A stretch of 64,000 nt of DNA, taken from Erythrocercus mccallii. Its lineage: Eukaryota > Chordata > Aves > Passeriformes > Dicruridae. Each line of letters opens with the position of its first letter. Position 1 is the stretch's first letter. Of the stretch, positions 50,801-62,321 are shown in pieces. The stretch spans positions 124,001-188,000 of the forward strand of contig VZRG01000451.1 in NCBI GenBank assembly GCA_013397435.1, read 5' to 3'. Under the pieces are notes generated by a model. The model had not been told where the DNA came from. It saw nothing but the letters and a program-made list of their open reading frames with translations, and did not search any database. The position numbers were made by a program, and so were the translations under genes.

Positions 50801-53800
50801 TTACCTAAGAGTTGTTTCATTGTTTAGTTTCTTGGTTGTTTGTGAGGAACAGTAAAGATTTATGAAAGGTACTAAAGCCACAAAAGCTCAGCTGGTTAAC
50901 ATTCTTTATATAAAATTGACAAGAGGGCTTCAAGAAAGTTATTTTTTTCCTTATCCCATTTGGAGAAAAAACCGTCTTTAGAAACCTGCTATTAATTATC
51001 TTTTTTTGTTATGGTTTCGTGAAGTCTTAGCTCCTGTGCTGACACAGTCAGCAATCTGAAAATTTTCTGTAAACAGTGTTCTTTAGTGAAGTCCATAGTG
51101 AATCAATAGTGCCGTGCTCTAAAGCTGCAGAAAGCTTTAGGAAGGCTACACAGGAAGGAAGGCTACAGAGACTTCTAATTTAAGGTACATCTATGTATAT
51201 ACACTCTAAGTCTGTGCCTGCTTAAAGGCTTATTTAACAGGCTGATAAAAGAGCACTCTCTCCAACACTCTCTCCCTTTTCCTTGATGTCTTCCAAACAC
51301 TGAAAAGTATCACAGTACTTGTACAGATAACAGTATCACGTGTTACCACTAGTTTAGTAGGTCTATTTCTATCATCCATTAATTATTTGAGTTCCTTCTG
51401 TGCTTCCTTAGTGCTGACATAGCATAAATTGGCCAATTTGACTTTTTTCCACTACACAGACACTTCTCAAACAGCTGTGAAACTTGCTGCATTACAGAGG
51501 ACTAACAGCAGCACCCAACTAATGCTAACTCTTGGCCATATTCAAAGGGGCGTACCAATGGTGGAGGCATGAAGCCCTCTCACCACAATCCCTAATGGGT
51601 TGGTTCCTTATGTTAATTTCTCAAGGACAGCACATGAGCTACAACATACTTTTAATTCAAGTAACGAAAGTGTGGTAAACTCTGAGGATCCCTTGCTATA
51701 TGAAATAGAACAAGATAATTAGGAAAAAAATTCCAATTATGTTTTAAAGTTTGAGTAAACATAAATAAGGAGAAGCACATCAGAAAGGAGACACTGATTA
51801 AGACATACATAATTTAAGATACAGTGTATGTAAACATGTAAACACTGTGTCACAATGAAAGAGCCATTTAAAATATTTTTTTCAATTTTCGGAGACACTT
51901 CAGGGTTAGTAATTCAAACAAATTTTGAAGGCCTTCTCTGTCTCCTTTTCTTAAATGCTATAGAAACCTATGCAAAAAGGAGAAGGTTTCAACCCCCAAA
52001 GCATGAAGAAAGACAAAAAATTTTAAAGTCCTAAACGTTTTCTTTCTCTCATACATCACATAATGTTACATTAAAAAATTGTAATACTTCATACCTCTAC
52101 TTTGGATGCCAAAAACACACACGTGGGAGCCATTAATACTGGATCTATACTTTTTAGGGAATATCTGAAATGTTACAACAAAATTATAATATGTTGTTTC
52201 ATACATGTAGAACGATTAATCTATTAAGAGCACCACACTTCCTTTTGAAAAAGCAAAGCTTAAGTTAACTTTATTAAAGCATAAAAGCTTTACACCATCC
52301 AGAAAACAAAAGTGGCACTGTTTTTAATACAGAACTGCATTTTTAAAGGGCTACCAAAATGTGCCTAGCAAATGTTTTATTCTTGTACCATCATAGTAAA
52401 CAGTCCTACCTGGCATAGAATCTCTTGAAGTAGACTGTAGCAGTGGCAATAACTTGTTGTCTTAATTTAAGATGTTCACCTAAAGCCTGGATAACTTAAA
52501 AAAAAATGAACAAAAGCTTGAGTTGAGTTTTTTTAAACAATTTGACACCAAATAGCAAAGGGTCTCAAAACATGGCTAGTGCTGGGAATTCTAAGGAGAA
52601 GCACCAGAGTCTTCTCCCTCAGTTCAGTTGCTCTAGAGAGACAACACGGTGCTGTAAACCTACAGACCTGCAGGTGAAGAACCGCTGTCTCCTGAAGCTT
52701 GGGGACACCTTCAAAAAGGAAAAGGTACCTTGACTTCATTGTGTACAAAGTGAATATGACTTTTAAGCAGATGTCAACACAAATCTTAGAAGGGTAAAGC
52801 TCAGGTATTCCATTTCAGAGCAAAACAAATTCAGACACAAGAAATATAAATCCTCAGCTCTTCAGTGCCACACAAAATGGATGGGTTTTTTTCAAACAAG
52901 TAAAGCTGCCAACACAAACACGGTCGTTTAATTTGGCAGAGGCAGCAGGTGTTAAAAAATGACATACTTAGTCTAGGGAGAGGGGGTGGGAGACCAGAGG
53001 ATGCAGTCAGCTGCTCCATCACGGTGGTCCTCTGCCAGTTGGCCAAGAAACAACCCTGGTGTCATCTGTGCAGGTAGCTCTTGTTTGGCCTCCCAGGCAA
53101 AGGAAAGGTGCCAAGCAAATCAGATGCATCAAGCTGGGATTAAGAGCAGGGGTTGGATGTAAAGAATGGCACAGTGAAACATAAGGTTGTTACTTGTTAT
53201 TTTTCCCATACTTCTTTGCCGCCATTATTGTGAGTACGGCTTGTATGTGTGAAGACTCCCTCTTCTTTTTTCTCCTCCCTCATGAGAAATGTCAAAACCA
53301 ATATTTTAAAATACACTTAAGTAGGTATTTAAAATATGTACAGCAAGACCAAGACAGTGACCACTGGTGGGAAAAACAAACAATTCTGTTGTCAGTCATC
53401 ACTAAATTCTTTGTCTCTACTTAAATACTAAGTGGAGAGTATTTTCCCCATGCTCTTATCAGGTATCACCTGCAAATGGCCTGGGTACACATTTGTTACC
53501 CACTGGCAAGGTCCAAAGCAGCACTAAATCCCTGTCTGTGTCATATGATTCTTTTTCTAGAGAAAAATGCCACATTGGGACTAGTTTGACAGTAGGACAA
53601 GTAATACTTCCAAAAAGGGTGCTAAACCCAGTATGCAATGTCTACACAAACATTAAACATTTTATCAGCATATCTTGGGAGGTTGGAAAGAATTTTTGCC
53701 TTTAATTTGACTATGGGGCTAAAAGGCTGTCCTACTACTAGGGCATCAGAAAAATTCAAGTATTAGGCTAAACAGAATTCTCAAAAATATGTTTCATACT

Positions 53801-56800
53801 CCCACGGGATTTTCAGGAATGGTTAAGCCATCTGCTGTCAGAGAAAAATCAACTGTGGTTTAGAAGAAAAAAATGGACAAGAGCCTAGAGAGATTTAATG
53901 AAATGGAAGCTTGTATATGCTGGGAAAAAGTCCAATGCTTGTAACTATTTTAATATTGGAAAATAAACTATAAGATCATTTATTCCTGTATGTTTACAAA
54001 GTAAGTAGTTTCAGTGGTTTGGATTTTTTTTAATAAAGGTTGTTTTAAATCTGAGTATTTTGAGTAGCCTCTAACAGGAACATTAATGCTTCTGCCCAAA
54101 ACCAAAAAGGGAAAACAACTAATACACTTCTCAACCAAAACCAGTTGAGGTATGGTGATCCAGAGAAATCAAGATCAGTTTCTTTTTTCAAACTACTTTA
54201 GAAGATGATATTTTTCCTTCTCTTCATAGCTGCAGGGAGCCATACAATGAGTTAGTGATTTACTGCACTTGTTTTCCAATGAGGAAGCAGCAGGAAATTG
54301 CCCCTCTCCATGCAGATTTTAATTGCTTTAGGGAACAACCATCTCCAGGGCTGACACACACTGAATGTGACGTGCTGTGGCCGAGCCTCATCTGCTCTCA
54401 GGTAGTGCAGATGGGAGACAAGGGGGGACTCAAAGCAGGGTCCCTATTCAGAGGCAGGCGATGATACATCGAGGGCTTGAACACAGTGAGCTCTGCCTGA
54501 GCACAGAGCACCCCTGACTGCCTGCCCGCTTTGCTAGAGAGGGGGAGAAAGCCCAGCAGCACTCTCTCCTGCAGAGGAGGATGTGTTTGTACAGGCACAT
54601 GGGAGATGCTGGCAGAGCTGCTCTCCAGCTGCCCCCAGTCACTCACCTACCTTCAGGGGAGGCATGGAGTGCCAAGGAGAAGGACCCTGGGAACCACAGA
54701 CCAAAACGAACAAACTAACTTGTTTACCTTGTAAAGCTTTTTTTACACAAGAAAAGCAATGAAGTGAAACATTTAAAAAGCATATTTCACAGTTCAAATT
54801 AATACTAGTGAAAATTAGCATAGAAATACAGTTTTAGAAACACCCATAACCCTCCTTTTGTCTCTTCTTGTACTATGAAGTTATGACACTTGGTTTTAAC
54901 CTCAAGAAATTTCAGGAATGGATCAAATGGGTAAACCATTGCTAGCTTGATTTCCTGATGCCCTATAAGCAATAACACAGAGGTATCCATAGTGATCGTG
55001 TTTATAGCATATGCAATTGTTACAAAAATAACTAAGCTAAGAGAGAAGCTGGGATAAGTATCTTTCACAGATATCATTCCAGCACTGACATAAGATCTTC
55101 CAGTGGCTCTGGGAAAGTCAGTTCACTTCTCTGTCTCAAGTCTGGCCAGAGAGCTGAAAAAAATAAGCATTCTGTACTTTAAAGGACTGCTGCAAAAATA
55201 TATAAAGAGCTGTTCGCAAACAAGTTACTAGTTAGTAATATCCTTTGCATAAGGAGATTTTTTAAAATATTGAACAATTGCACAGAGAAAATTTTAAGTG
55301 CCTTTGTAATCTGGCCACACTCAGCTGTGGCCATTCATATGGATATCTAAACACTTTGCAAGATCAAGTAAATCTTAGACAATTTCACATACAAGTCCCA
55401 AATTGTTTGGGAGAACAGGCTGCCTGCCAACAACTCTCAGAAACTTGTCGACAATTTAAGAGCCACGTGGTACTGGGAAATCAGTCAGAAGACAAAACAC
55501 AGGCTGTGTTGCAGGTTTCAGGGAATGTAAGTGAACACAAATAACAAGTTTCAAAACTCTGCTCTTTAACAGGACAGCTCAGATCACCTAAAATACTTAC
55601 CCCACCCTAAGAACCCACCTAAAGCCCAGGCTGAGTACTAATGCTTGACACTGAGCCTTTAATACAGTGGCTTAGCAGTTTCTGCTTGCTTCTCCTTCTT
55701 TTATATTCTGATAAAAACCTCTTGAAAATAAGAAAATTTACTGCTTCATCCTATCACAGGTTAAAATGTTATATATGCAGCTAATTAGCCTGCAAGGTCT
55801 CCTAGAATTGTGTTAGTACAACTAACAAGTAATGATGTTATTTATATTCCACATCTTTGTTAAAATAGGCTGTGAAAGTATGTAATACCACAATGAAAAC
55901 ATTACATTACTAAGCAATTCAAAACTCCATTTAGACATGGCACATATTGCACAGATTTTATGGCAGAAATAAAAGAAGTTTTACCATTAGTAAAAAATAT
56001 CTGTAGCTTCCAATATTCTTCTTCAGTGAGAAATTTCAAGTCTTTCTGGCGTTCTTTCAATAGATCTTGTTTATCCAAAATCCATTGTAAGCTAAAGGAA
56101 CGGAAAATAATTTCAGCAATTTTTATCAACATTATACTGAGTGTCTCCTGTACAAACAGGCTATGAGTTAAGGCTCGGGGATAAAGAGTTTGTGGCCTTT
56201 AACAAAGTCACAAACAATCTTCTCAAGCAACTGTTCTTCAGGGATTTTGAAAGTTAGACAACTGAAAAAAACCAACAAAAACCCAAAAACCAAACAACAA
56301 CACATGAATTACCGGGGCTGAGATTAGCCTCTACCAGTAGCAAATCGATCTGGCTGTACAGATCTTGGACCCTGACAGCCACTTACAAGGTTTATGTGGC
56401 AACCATTTCATTACGGGCACCCTTCAAACCTTGACGTGCTCAGCATGAGGTGTTTCAGGGCAGAATCACAGAATCAGTTAGGTTGGAAAAGATCTCCGAG
56501 ATCATCGAGTCCAACCCATGACCGAACATCACCCTGGCAACTACACCATGGCACAGAGTGCCACGTCCAATCCTTCCTGAAACATCTCCAGGGAGGATGA
56601 CTCCACCGCCTCCCCGGGCAGTCCGTTCCAGAATCAATCACACTTCCTGATATCCAACCCAAGTTGAGCCCCGGCTGCCCCACCGCTGGGGACAAGAGTG
56701 TCCGGGACCCAGGCTCCCGCGCTCCGCCGCCGGAGCCCGGCGTGGCACGGGCACCCACACGGGACGCGACCCCTGTCCCGGAGCGCCCAAACGCTTCCCA

Positions 56801-57046
56801 AGCGACGGCCGAGCGGGGCCGGCTCGGGCTGCTCCCGCCCCCCAGCCCGGCTGGGTCCCGCGGCGAGCAGGCCCCGCCGCCCGCCCCGTGCTCCCCCGGC
56901 CGGCCCGGGCCTCCCTTCAGCGCCGTGCCCGCCGCCCGGCCCGGCAATGAATGGACAGAGCGCGGCGCCGGCCCGCAGCACCCGTGCCTCGCGCCCCGCG
57001 GCCGCGGCACCCACTAGTGAGAGCTCTGCCAGAAGTTCCCGGCCAT
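41880..57046 (-). CDS. CCNC: Cyclin C
   Basis: Regulatory cyclin of CDK8/CDK19 in the kinase module of the Mediator complex; nuclear, with a reported stress-induced mitochondrial role. Twelve exons, in transcript order: 57046-57015, 56091-55985, 52494-52410, 52164-52095, 50625-50574, 48625-48570, 47291-47256, 45863-45772, 45041-44974, 44693-44614, 42717-42599, 41934-41880. Lengths sum to 852, exactly 283 codons plus stop, the known vertebrate length, and every junction is phase-consistent. The protein starts MAGNFWQSSHYLQWILDKQD. The first cyclin fold covers residues about 40-145 (IQALGEHLKLRQ, ATVYFKRFY, PTCVFLASKVEEFGV). The second covers about 150-245 (LECEFYLLELMDCCLIVYHP, PPFMIALACLHVA). 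It ends in a Pro/Lys-rich tail (KMPKPKPPPN) and GSQNSSYSQS. The near-identity to the mammalian protein argues for strong constraint and a functional gene. Confidence 0.97.
42718..55984. other. CCNC introns 2 to 11
   Basis: AT-rich introns of 0.28 to 3.5 kb. I found no additional coding exon, structured RNA or confidently named transposon in them. A 10-bp-stem, 4-base-loop hairpin occurs at 46702-46725. The intron at 52495-55984 is the largest and contains a GC-richer patch at about 54.35-54.7 kb with no recognisable content. Confidence 0.55.
56464..56665 (-). mobile_element. CR1 LINE 3'-end fragment in CCNC intron 1
   Basis: The plus strand starts cacagaatcagttaggttgg, then aaagatctccgagatcatcgagtcc, the inverse CR1 3' end. 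It runs to the cctccccgggcagtccgttcc and tgatatccaaccc phrases. Only about 200 bp is retained. Its right edge abuts the CpG island of the CCNC promoter, in the same orientation as CCNC. Confidence 0.92.
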
Positions 57047-57290
57047 GGGAAGCAGCGGAGCGGGGAGGAGGCGCCCGGGCCCGCGATGCCCCGGCCCCGC
57101 TGCCACAGCGCCGCCGCCCCCGCGCCGGCAGCAGGAAGGAGGAGGCGGCCGCCGCCGCCGCCGGCCGGCAACACGCGGCACTGGGAACCGTTCCCCCGCG
57201 CGCGGGTTCCGCCCGCCCCGGCGGCCCCCGCAGCCCCGCTGGCTGGCACGGGGACACGGACCGGGATGGGCCGGGAGGCGCCTTCCAAAC
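56650..57290. promoter_or_regulatory. CpG island over CCNC exon 1 and promoter
   Basis: Very high G+C and CpG from about 56.65 to 57.29 kb, spanning intron 1, exon 1 (ATG at 57046-57044) and the upstream region. Flanked on both sides by CR1-derived DNA. No TATA box was recognised. The long open frames on both strands here are compositional. Confidence 0.8.
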
Positions 57291-57470
57291 CACCAGGTCC
57301 AGCCCCTGCCACGTGCAGGGACATCTTCCACTAGGCCAGGTTGCTTAGCGCACCGTCCAACACGGCCTTGAACACTGCTAGGGATGGGGCAGCCACAGCT
57401 GCTCTGGGCAACATATTCCAGTGCCTGACCACCTTCACGTGGAAAGAATTTCATCACTATAGCCAGTCCA
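57290..57470 (-). mobile_element. CR1-like fragment upstream of CCNC
   Basis: The plus strand phrases aggtccagcccctgcc, gtccaacacggccttgaac and acatattccagtgcctgacc are the inverse of a CR1 3' region from a different subfamily than the copy at 56464. The terminal 3' repeat is missing or too diverged to see. It directly follows the CpG island and may overlap the CCNC promoter. Confidence 0.75.
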
Positions 57471-57575
57471 AAGCTGCCTTCTGTCAGTGTAAAACCGCTG
57501 CTTCTCCCAATAAGGTCCCTACTGTAAGCAGCCAGGAAGATCCAGAGCTTACTTGTCTTGCACTGTCTCCATCTC

Positions 57576-57859
57576 ACCTAAATTTCCCTTTAACTTACCT
57601 GTTCCCAAGTTTTAATGGCTCAGCTTGCTCTGTGCTGCAATTTTCCTCATTGGAGAGAGCCTCTAGCGGTATTTACTTAATAATTATAAATTTAAACTAT
57701 AAGCAGGAAGTACATGGGCCTGTTTTCTTTCCGTGGTCTTTCCTGTGGTGGCTTTCAGCTTCTTTGTGGGATCTGAGATTTACCAACACACCTATTGAGA
57801 TGTATCAATATCATGCGCTTGAAAATTTGGGAACAGGTAAGTTAAAGGGAAATTTAGGT
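57576..57859. repeat. MITE-like element with 38-bp terminal inverted repeats
   Basis: Left arm 57576-57613 (acctaaatttccctttaact...) and right arm 57822-57859 are reverse complements over 38 bases with one mismatch. They enclose 208 bp of AT-rich sequence with no relation to each other. The 4-base sequence tctc flanks the pair on both sides (57572-57575 and 57860-57863) and could be a target-site duplication. There is no transposase. It could be a small nonautonomous DNA transposon or a local inverted duplication. I do not recognise the arm sequence from a named family. Confidence 0.75.
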
Positions 57860-57909
57860 TCTCTTTCGGAACTGTGAAGCAGAGAGGGAAGATGCACAGG
57901 GTAAAATGG

Positions 57910-58351
57910 TGTCATGGTTTAGAAATTATATTCTCAAATGTCGTGCTCACACTGAAACTATTCAAGATCCCACATGACTCACACACTACTACCCTGTCCC
58001 CTTGTCCCTCCCCTGTGGGTGGCTGGAGAGGCAGAATTGGAGGCACAGAAGGTAAAGATCGTGACTAAGAGAAGATCAATTTACTGGAAACAGCAATGAG
58101 ATAAGAAACAAATACTAACAGCAACAATACAAATGGCAGAGCATACAAGAAAACAAAGAAAACAAAACTCACCCTGTGGAAACCCCTATCAATGCCCAAC
58201 TGCTCCCTCTGCAGTGCTATCCCAGCCTGCAAGCAAGCCATTTTCCTGCCCTGTCCCTGGAAGATGACATGAGGTGGCATAGAATAACCCCTAGATTCTG
58301 GCCCTGGGCCCTCCTGGTTACAGCAGAAATTAACCCTGTCCTGGCAGGACA
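57910..58351 (-). mobile_element. LTR-like element, probable solo LTR
   Basis: On the minus strand the segment begins TGTCCTG and ends CCATGACA. Its internal phrases (GGGTTAATTTCTGC near the start, GGGTTATTCTATGCCACC further in) resemble a common avian ERV LTR. The flanking 5-mers aatgg (57905-57909) and gatgg (58352-58356) match at four of five bases, so the target duplication is only suggestive. No retroviral coding sequence. Confidence 0.5.
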
Positions 58352-58954
58352 GATGGAGACAGTGGTGTTTCTAAATACCTTTGCTGGCAGGATGAGACAC
58401 AGTTCTGACATGCAAGAAAGACTCTAGGGTCTCAGACCCTGTTTATATATAGGAATGTGGAGGAGGGAGGTAGAGAAAAAATATTTTGCATACCCTTTAC
58501 CTTTCCCTTCTCAGTGCAAGGAGACACAATGGAAACCACAGGTTGAGTTTGTGGAGAATCTGTGGGGGGTGTCTGCCCTGACACCTTTCTCCAAAAAATA
58601 TGCAAGCTTTGCAGGGTATGGGAGAAGGAGCTTACTCCGCTGTGTCAATGTCACAAAGAGGTGAACCAAATTGCCAGCAAATGCCCTGGATCACAGCCAC
58701 TCACAACCACATCACACACAGCATAGCACAGCACCAAGGAATCAGCAGAGAAACAGAGGCTGCTGTATAACAGAGAAGCATGTTATTGCCTTACTGAACA
58801 TACTAGAACAACCAAAATAACAGCAAACCTTATGCTTCTGGTTATCACATCAAGTGAGCATCTCTTTTTTTCCACTGTCTTTCTCTACCTGACCCTGGCC
58901 TTTTTCTTGCTCTGATTTAGTACCTGTGTTTTGTTACCTCATGGTGGTGATTTG

Positions 58955-59590
58955 GCCTTCTGCACAGTCAGCAGCTGGATGAATATGAGCCAGCTGTGTG
59001 CTCAGGTGGCCAAGAAGGCAAATGGCATCCTGGCCTATATCAGAAACAGTGTGGCCAGCAGAACCAGGGCAGTGATAATCCCCTTGTACTCAGCACTGGA
59101 GAGAGTGCACCTCAAGTGCTGTGTGAAGTTCTGGGACACTGAGGTGCTGCAACTTATCCAAAGAAGAGCAGTGGAGCTGGTGAAGGGTCTAGAGCACAAG
59201 TCTTATGAGGATCCACTGAGGGAGCTGGAATTGTTTAGCCAGGACAAAAGGAGGCTCAGGGAAGACCTTATCACCCTACAGCTTCTCTGAAAGCAGACTG
59301 TAGCTAGGTGGTGTCAGTTTCTTCTCCCAACCAACAAGAGATAGAATAAGAGGAAGTGACCTCAAGTTGCAGCAGGGAGGTTTTGGATAAACTTTCTTTA
59401 CCAAAAGGGTTGTCACTGTGTTGGAACAGGATTCCCAGGGAAGTGGTGGACTTACTATCCCTAGAGGTACTTAGAAGATATGGGGATGTGGCACTTGGGA
59501 ACATGATTTAGTGGTGGACTTGGCAGTGCTGGGTTAACTTGACGATCTCGAAGGTCTTTTCCAACTTCAACAATTCTATGATTTTACAGT
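58955..59590 (+). mobile_element. CR1 LINE 3' fragment
   Basis: Starts within the tail of ORF2 (the translated QLCAQVAKKANGILAYIRNS motif, typical of CR1) and ends with gacgatctcgaaggtcttttccaacttcaacaattctatgatttt, the CR1 3' end. One continuous frame covers 58931-59290. The reverse-transcriptase core is absent. Confidence 0.92.
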
Positions 59591-60333
59591 GCAGTATGGC
59601 AGGAAATACTTAGTAGGGCCTGGGCAGGATATTTATCACAGCTATCATAAATACCATTGCTGCACTGCACACTGGGCATGGGAAACAGCTCTGCTTGCCC
59701 TGTGTCTGGCACCACGGGGGCTGTCTAATACTGCTGGAATGGGAGCACTTGGCACCACAGATTCTTGCCAGCTCCACTCCCAGACTGTCTTTTTCCTAGC
59801 AGGACAGACCTCATATTGCATGACCCCATTTCACAGCATTGCAGCAGACCACACCAATACCAGCGCTGTGAAGGAAACACTCCCTGCTCCACAGGCCCGA
59901 AACTAGAGAGAAACAAAGACTCCTTGGAGTACACATTGCCCTGCTGGTGCTATACAAGGGGACACCCTGCCGTGCTGGAGATCTTCCCAGCAGAATGGCA
60001 CCCAGGGGGCTCCCAGTGCTTTGGGGGTGTCATTCTGAGCCCTGCAGCATCCCTTGAGCAAAAAGGCAAAGCTTCCTCTAGTCTGGGGTGTGCTGGGGAT
60101 GCCCGTTCCCAGGCCAGGAGGCCTGCAGCTGGTGTGGACCCACAGTACAGGGGGGCTGACTGCCATGTGTGGATGCCACTATGGCTCCACCTCCCTGGAG
60201 GCCCAGGTGGGAGATGCTTTCTTGGGCAGGGGCATGGCAGGGGGCAGACAAGGCAGAGCTTTTTCCCTTTGACATTGCTTTTAAACCTTTCTTTTCCAGC
60301 ACCTGTGTGGAGGATCGCTTTATTTACCATGTC

Positions 60334-60336
<3 letters not shown>
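59591..60336. other. GC-rich unassigned sequence upstream of the filament-like exons
   Basis: Moderately GC-rich DNA containing a long open frame (from 59765) whose translation is not filament-like, has no domain I know and is probably accidental up to the TG repeat. A good acceptor-like site (tttcttttccag) ends at 60300, but the frames following it do not look like coiled coil. Confidence 0.5.

Positions 60337-60377
<41 letters not shown>
60337..60377 (+). repeat. (TG)n microsatellite
   Basis: About twenty TG units without interruption, just before the first intermediate-filament-like exon. Probably polymorphic. Confidence 0.97.
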
Positions 60378-60378
<1 letters not shown>

Positions 60379-60379
60379 A

Positions 60380-61069
60380 AAACAAGCAAATGAAGATTTC
60401 ATGAAACAGATGTTCAGTGCTGCTATGTGTGCTGATGTCTCCTGCTCAGCCTCAGACTTGGCTGCTGCTCTGAGGGACATCCAGATACAGGATGAAAAAA
60501 TTGCAGCCGAGAACCTGCAGGTAAAATTATACTTTGTCATATTTGTGAGATGAAATTATCTGTCAGCTCTTGCCAATCTCTTCCCCCTCTGCTCCCCTAA
60601 TAAAAACCATCACAAACATATTGAATATACTTAGTAGTCCATTGCTAGATATAAATATACACAGGATAGCTGGATAGATTTTTTTCCCCCAAAAAATGCT
60701 TCTTCCAATCCACATCTTATAAATAGCATGATGAATAGGATGATACATGGTCATTTTTTTGTTCATGGGTTCTCCTTTGCAATTGGAAATATGATATTTT
60801 CTTTATCTCTTTCCATTGGATGCACACAAAGACAGTCTTTGCTGATATTCTCAGGTTTTTCACATGTTTACATATTCATCTAATAACTGAAAACAGTACA
60901 TATCTTTTCACAGACCTGACAATAAGCATTCTTGTTTGCCCTCTGCTGTTTAATATCCCCTTAGGAAATGAATGAGTGGTACAAAACCAGATTTACTGAC
61001 TTTAATCAGGCTTCCACAAAGCATGCTGAGAATGTGAGACATTTCAGGGAAGGAACAGGGAAAAGAAGT
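60380..61069 (+). pseudogene. Two exon-like pieces of an intermediate-filament rod domain
   Basis: First piece ends at 60520 (start uncertain; possible acceptors before 60410 or 60418). It encodes SASDLAAALRDIQIQDEKIA then AENLQ. Second piece, 60965-61069, encodes EMNEWYKTRFTDFNQASTKH, AENVRHF and onward. Together they align with the coil 1B-linker-coil 2 stretch of vimentin/desmin-type proteins (family pattern DLTAALRD...NLQEAEEWYKSKFADL). Donor CAG/GTAAAA, a strong acceptor with a pyrimidine tract (ctgtttaatatccccttag) and donor AGT/GTAAGT keep the frame in phase 0. No head, coil 1A or C-terminal rod (the TYRKLLEGE region) is found in the window. It is therefore either a decayed gene copy or part of an unannotated gene that I cannot complete. 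Not present, as far as I know, between human CCNC and PRDM13. Confidence 0.6.
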
Positions 61070-62321
61070 GTAAGTGGAATTGAAAACCCCTTCCAGCTTA
61101 TGTTATGTCACTTCTAATGGAAGCCTTTGTTATGATTTCACTAAGTTAGGTAATGTGACAGTTGTCTGATATTTTTTTCCAATAATGGTGGTCTTTTAGG
61201 CTATATTTTGCAACAAACAAGGTGGATTGGAGGAGTGGTGACCCTGGATGTGACCCCATGTGTCAAACCAGCAGGAAGTAGCCACAAATAATATTTATAC
61301 ATATGAAATAAAAATTCAGCTGCTCAGTAATGTATGTATCTGAACATAAGGACCCCGTTGTTTTGAACGACAATGTCAGGGGCAAAGGATTTATATTGCA
61401 GAATTTTTATTTGAAGCAGCATCACACACACTTCCCCTTCCACACAAAAAGCAGACTCCTGCAGAAGCAACCGTTTAATATTTTATGTAGAAGACATTCA
61501 GGATAATTTCACTAGATGAGGGAGAGACCTTAGAATAATGAGAGATAATGCTTTACAACATGAGGATAAATAACAAGGGACAGAAATGTTATTAAAACCA
61601 TCAGCTCTGTTGTGAGGACCTCTTGATGAGGATAGATGGTTCAGCCACCCCCTACTGACCTTTGCTTAAAATAATTTTTAAAAATCAGCATTCCCACATA
61701 GTAGCCTGTTATTTCAAATGGTTTTCCTTTCTGGATCACAGGCACTCTGGCATTTAACCCCACCTCCTCTCAGTAAAACATGCAGCGGGAGCATATGCAG
61801 GATGGAGTTTCATATCAATGTTATGTTGATTTGATTTTTTTTCCTCCTCTGGTTAGCTTGAAATGCATCCTTCACTCCAATGGCTCAGGCTTTCCATGCA
61901 GGGAGTAGCCTATGGGTCTGGATCCTGGGCAGCTTACCCTGCCCAGGCTGAGATGGTTATTCAGGCTGTCTTTTAAACCCTGGGAACCACACAGACTCCC
62001 GTTCACATGGGGCACATGTCCCATCAGGGAGGGTTTTGCCTCTAGGAAAGACCAAGTTGCCAGGGTCACTCCACTGGAGACCTCTGCTGAGACATGAATA
62101 GCAGACTGTGGGTCTCTTAGGTAGCCTGCACCTCGCAGGGAGAGTTTGTCTCTTTCTCACCTCTTCTCAAACATTCAGTTAAACAAGCATTAAGCAGTTA
62201 TGGACAGTGAAAGGCTTCCTGAGAAGTCAGGAGGCTGACCACAGCTGCCGGCAAGTCAGGACAGGAGACCTCCTACTCACATTCCTGGGTGCCTCTCTGC
62301 ATCCTAAACAACTTTTCACAG
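61070..62321. other. Flanking DNA between filament-like exons and the last CR1
   Basis: No further filament exon could be read here. A strong acceptor-like site (tttttttttcctcctctggttag) ends at about 61857 and opens a phase-0 frame that runs about 39 codons to a stop, but its translation is not coiled coil. Otherwise unremarkable. Confidence 0.5.

Noticed and set aside
56474..57577. Long overlapping frames around CCNC exon 1
   Set aside because: Proline/arginine/alanine-rich shadows of the CpG island; only the 32-base MAGNFWQSSH segment is real coding sequence.
59765..60553. 262-residue open frame as a complete protein
   Set aside because: Only the last part after the TG repeat is filament-like. 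The upstream part is unrelated and the repeat would encode alternating Cys-Val.
61857..61977. Possible next exon of the filament-like gene behind a strong acceptor
   Set aside because: The phase-0 translation is rich in Gly, Pro and aromatic residues and has no heptad pattern; it does not match the expected rod sequence.
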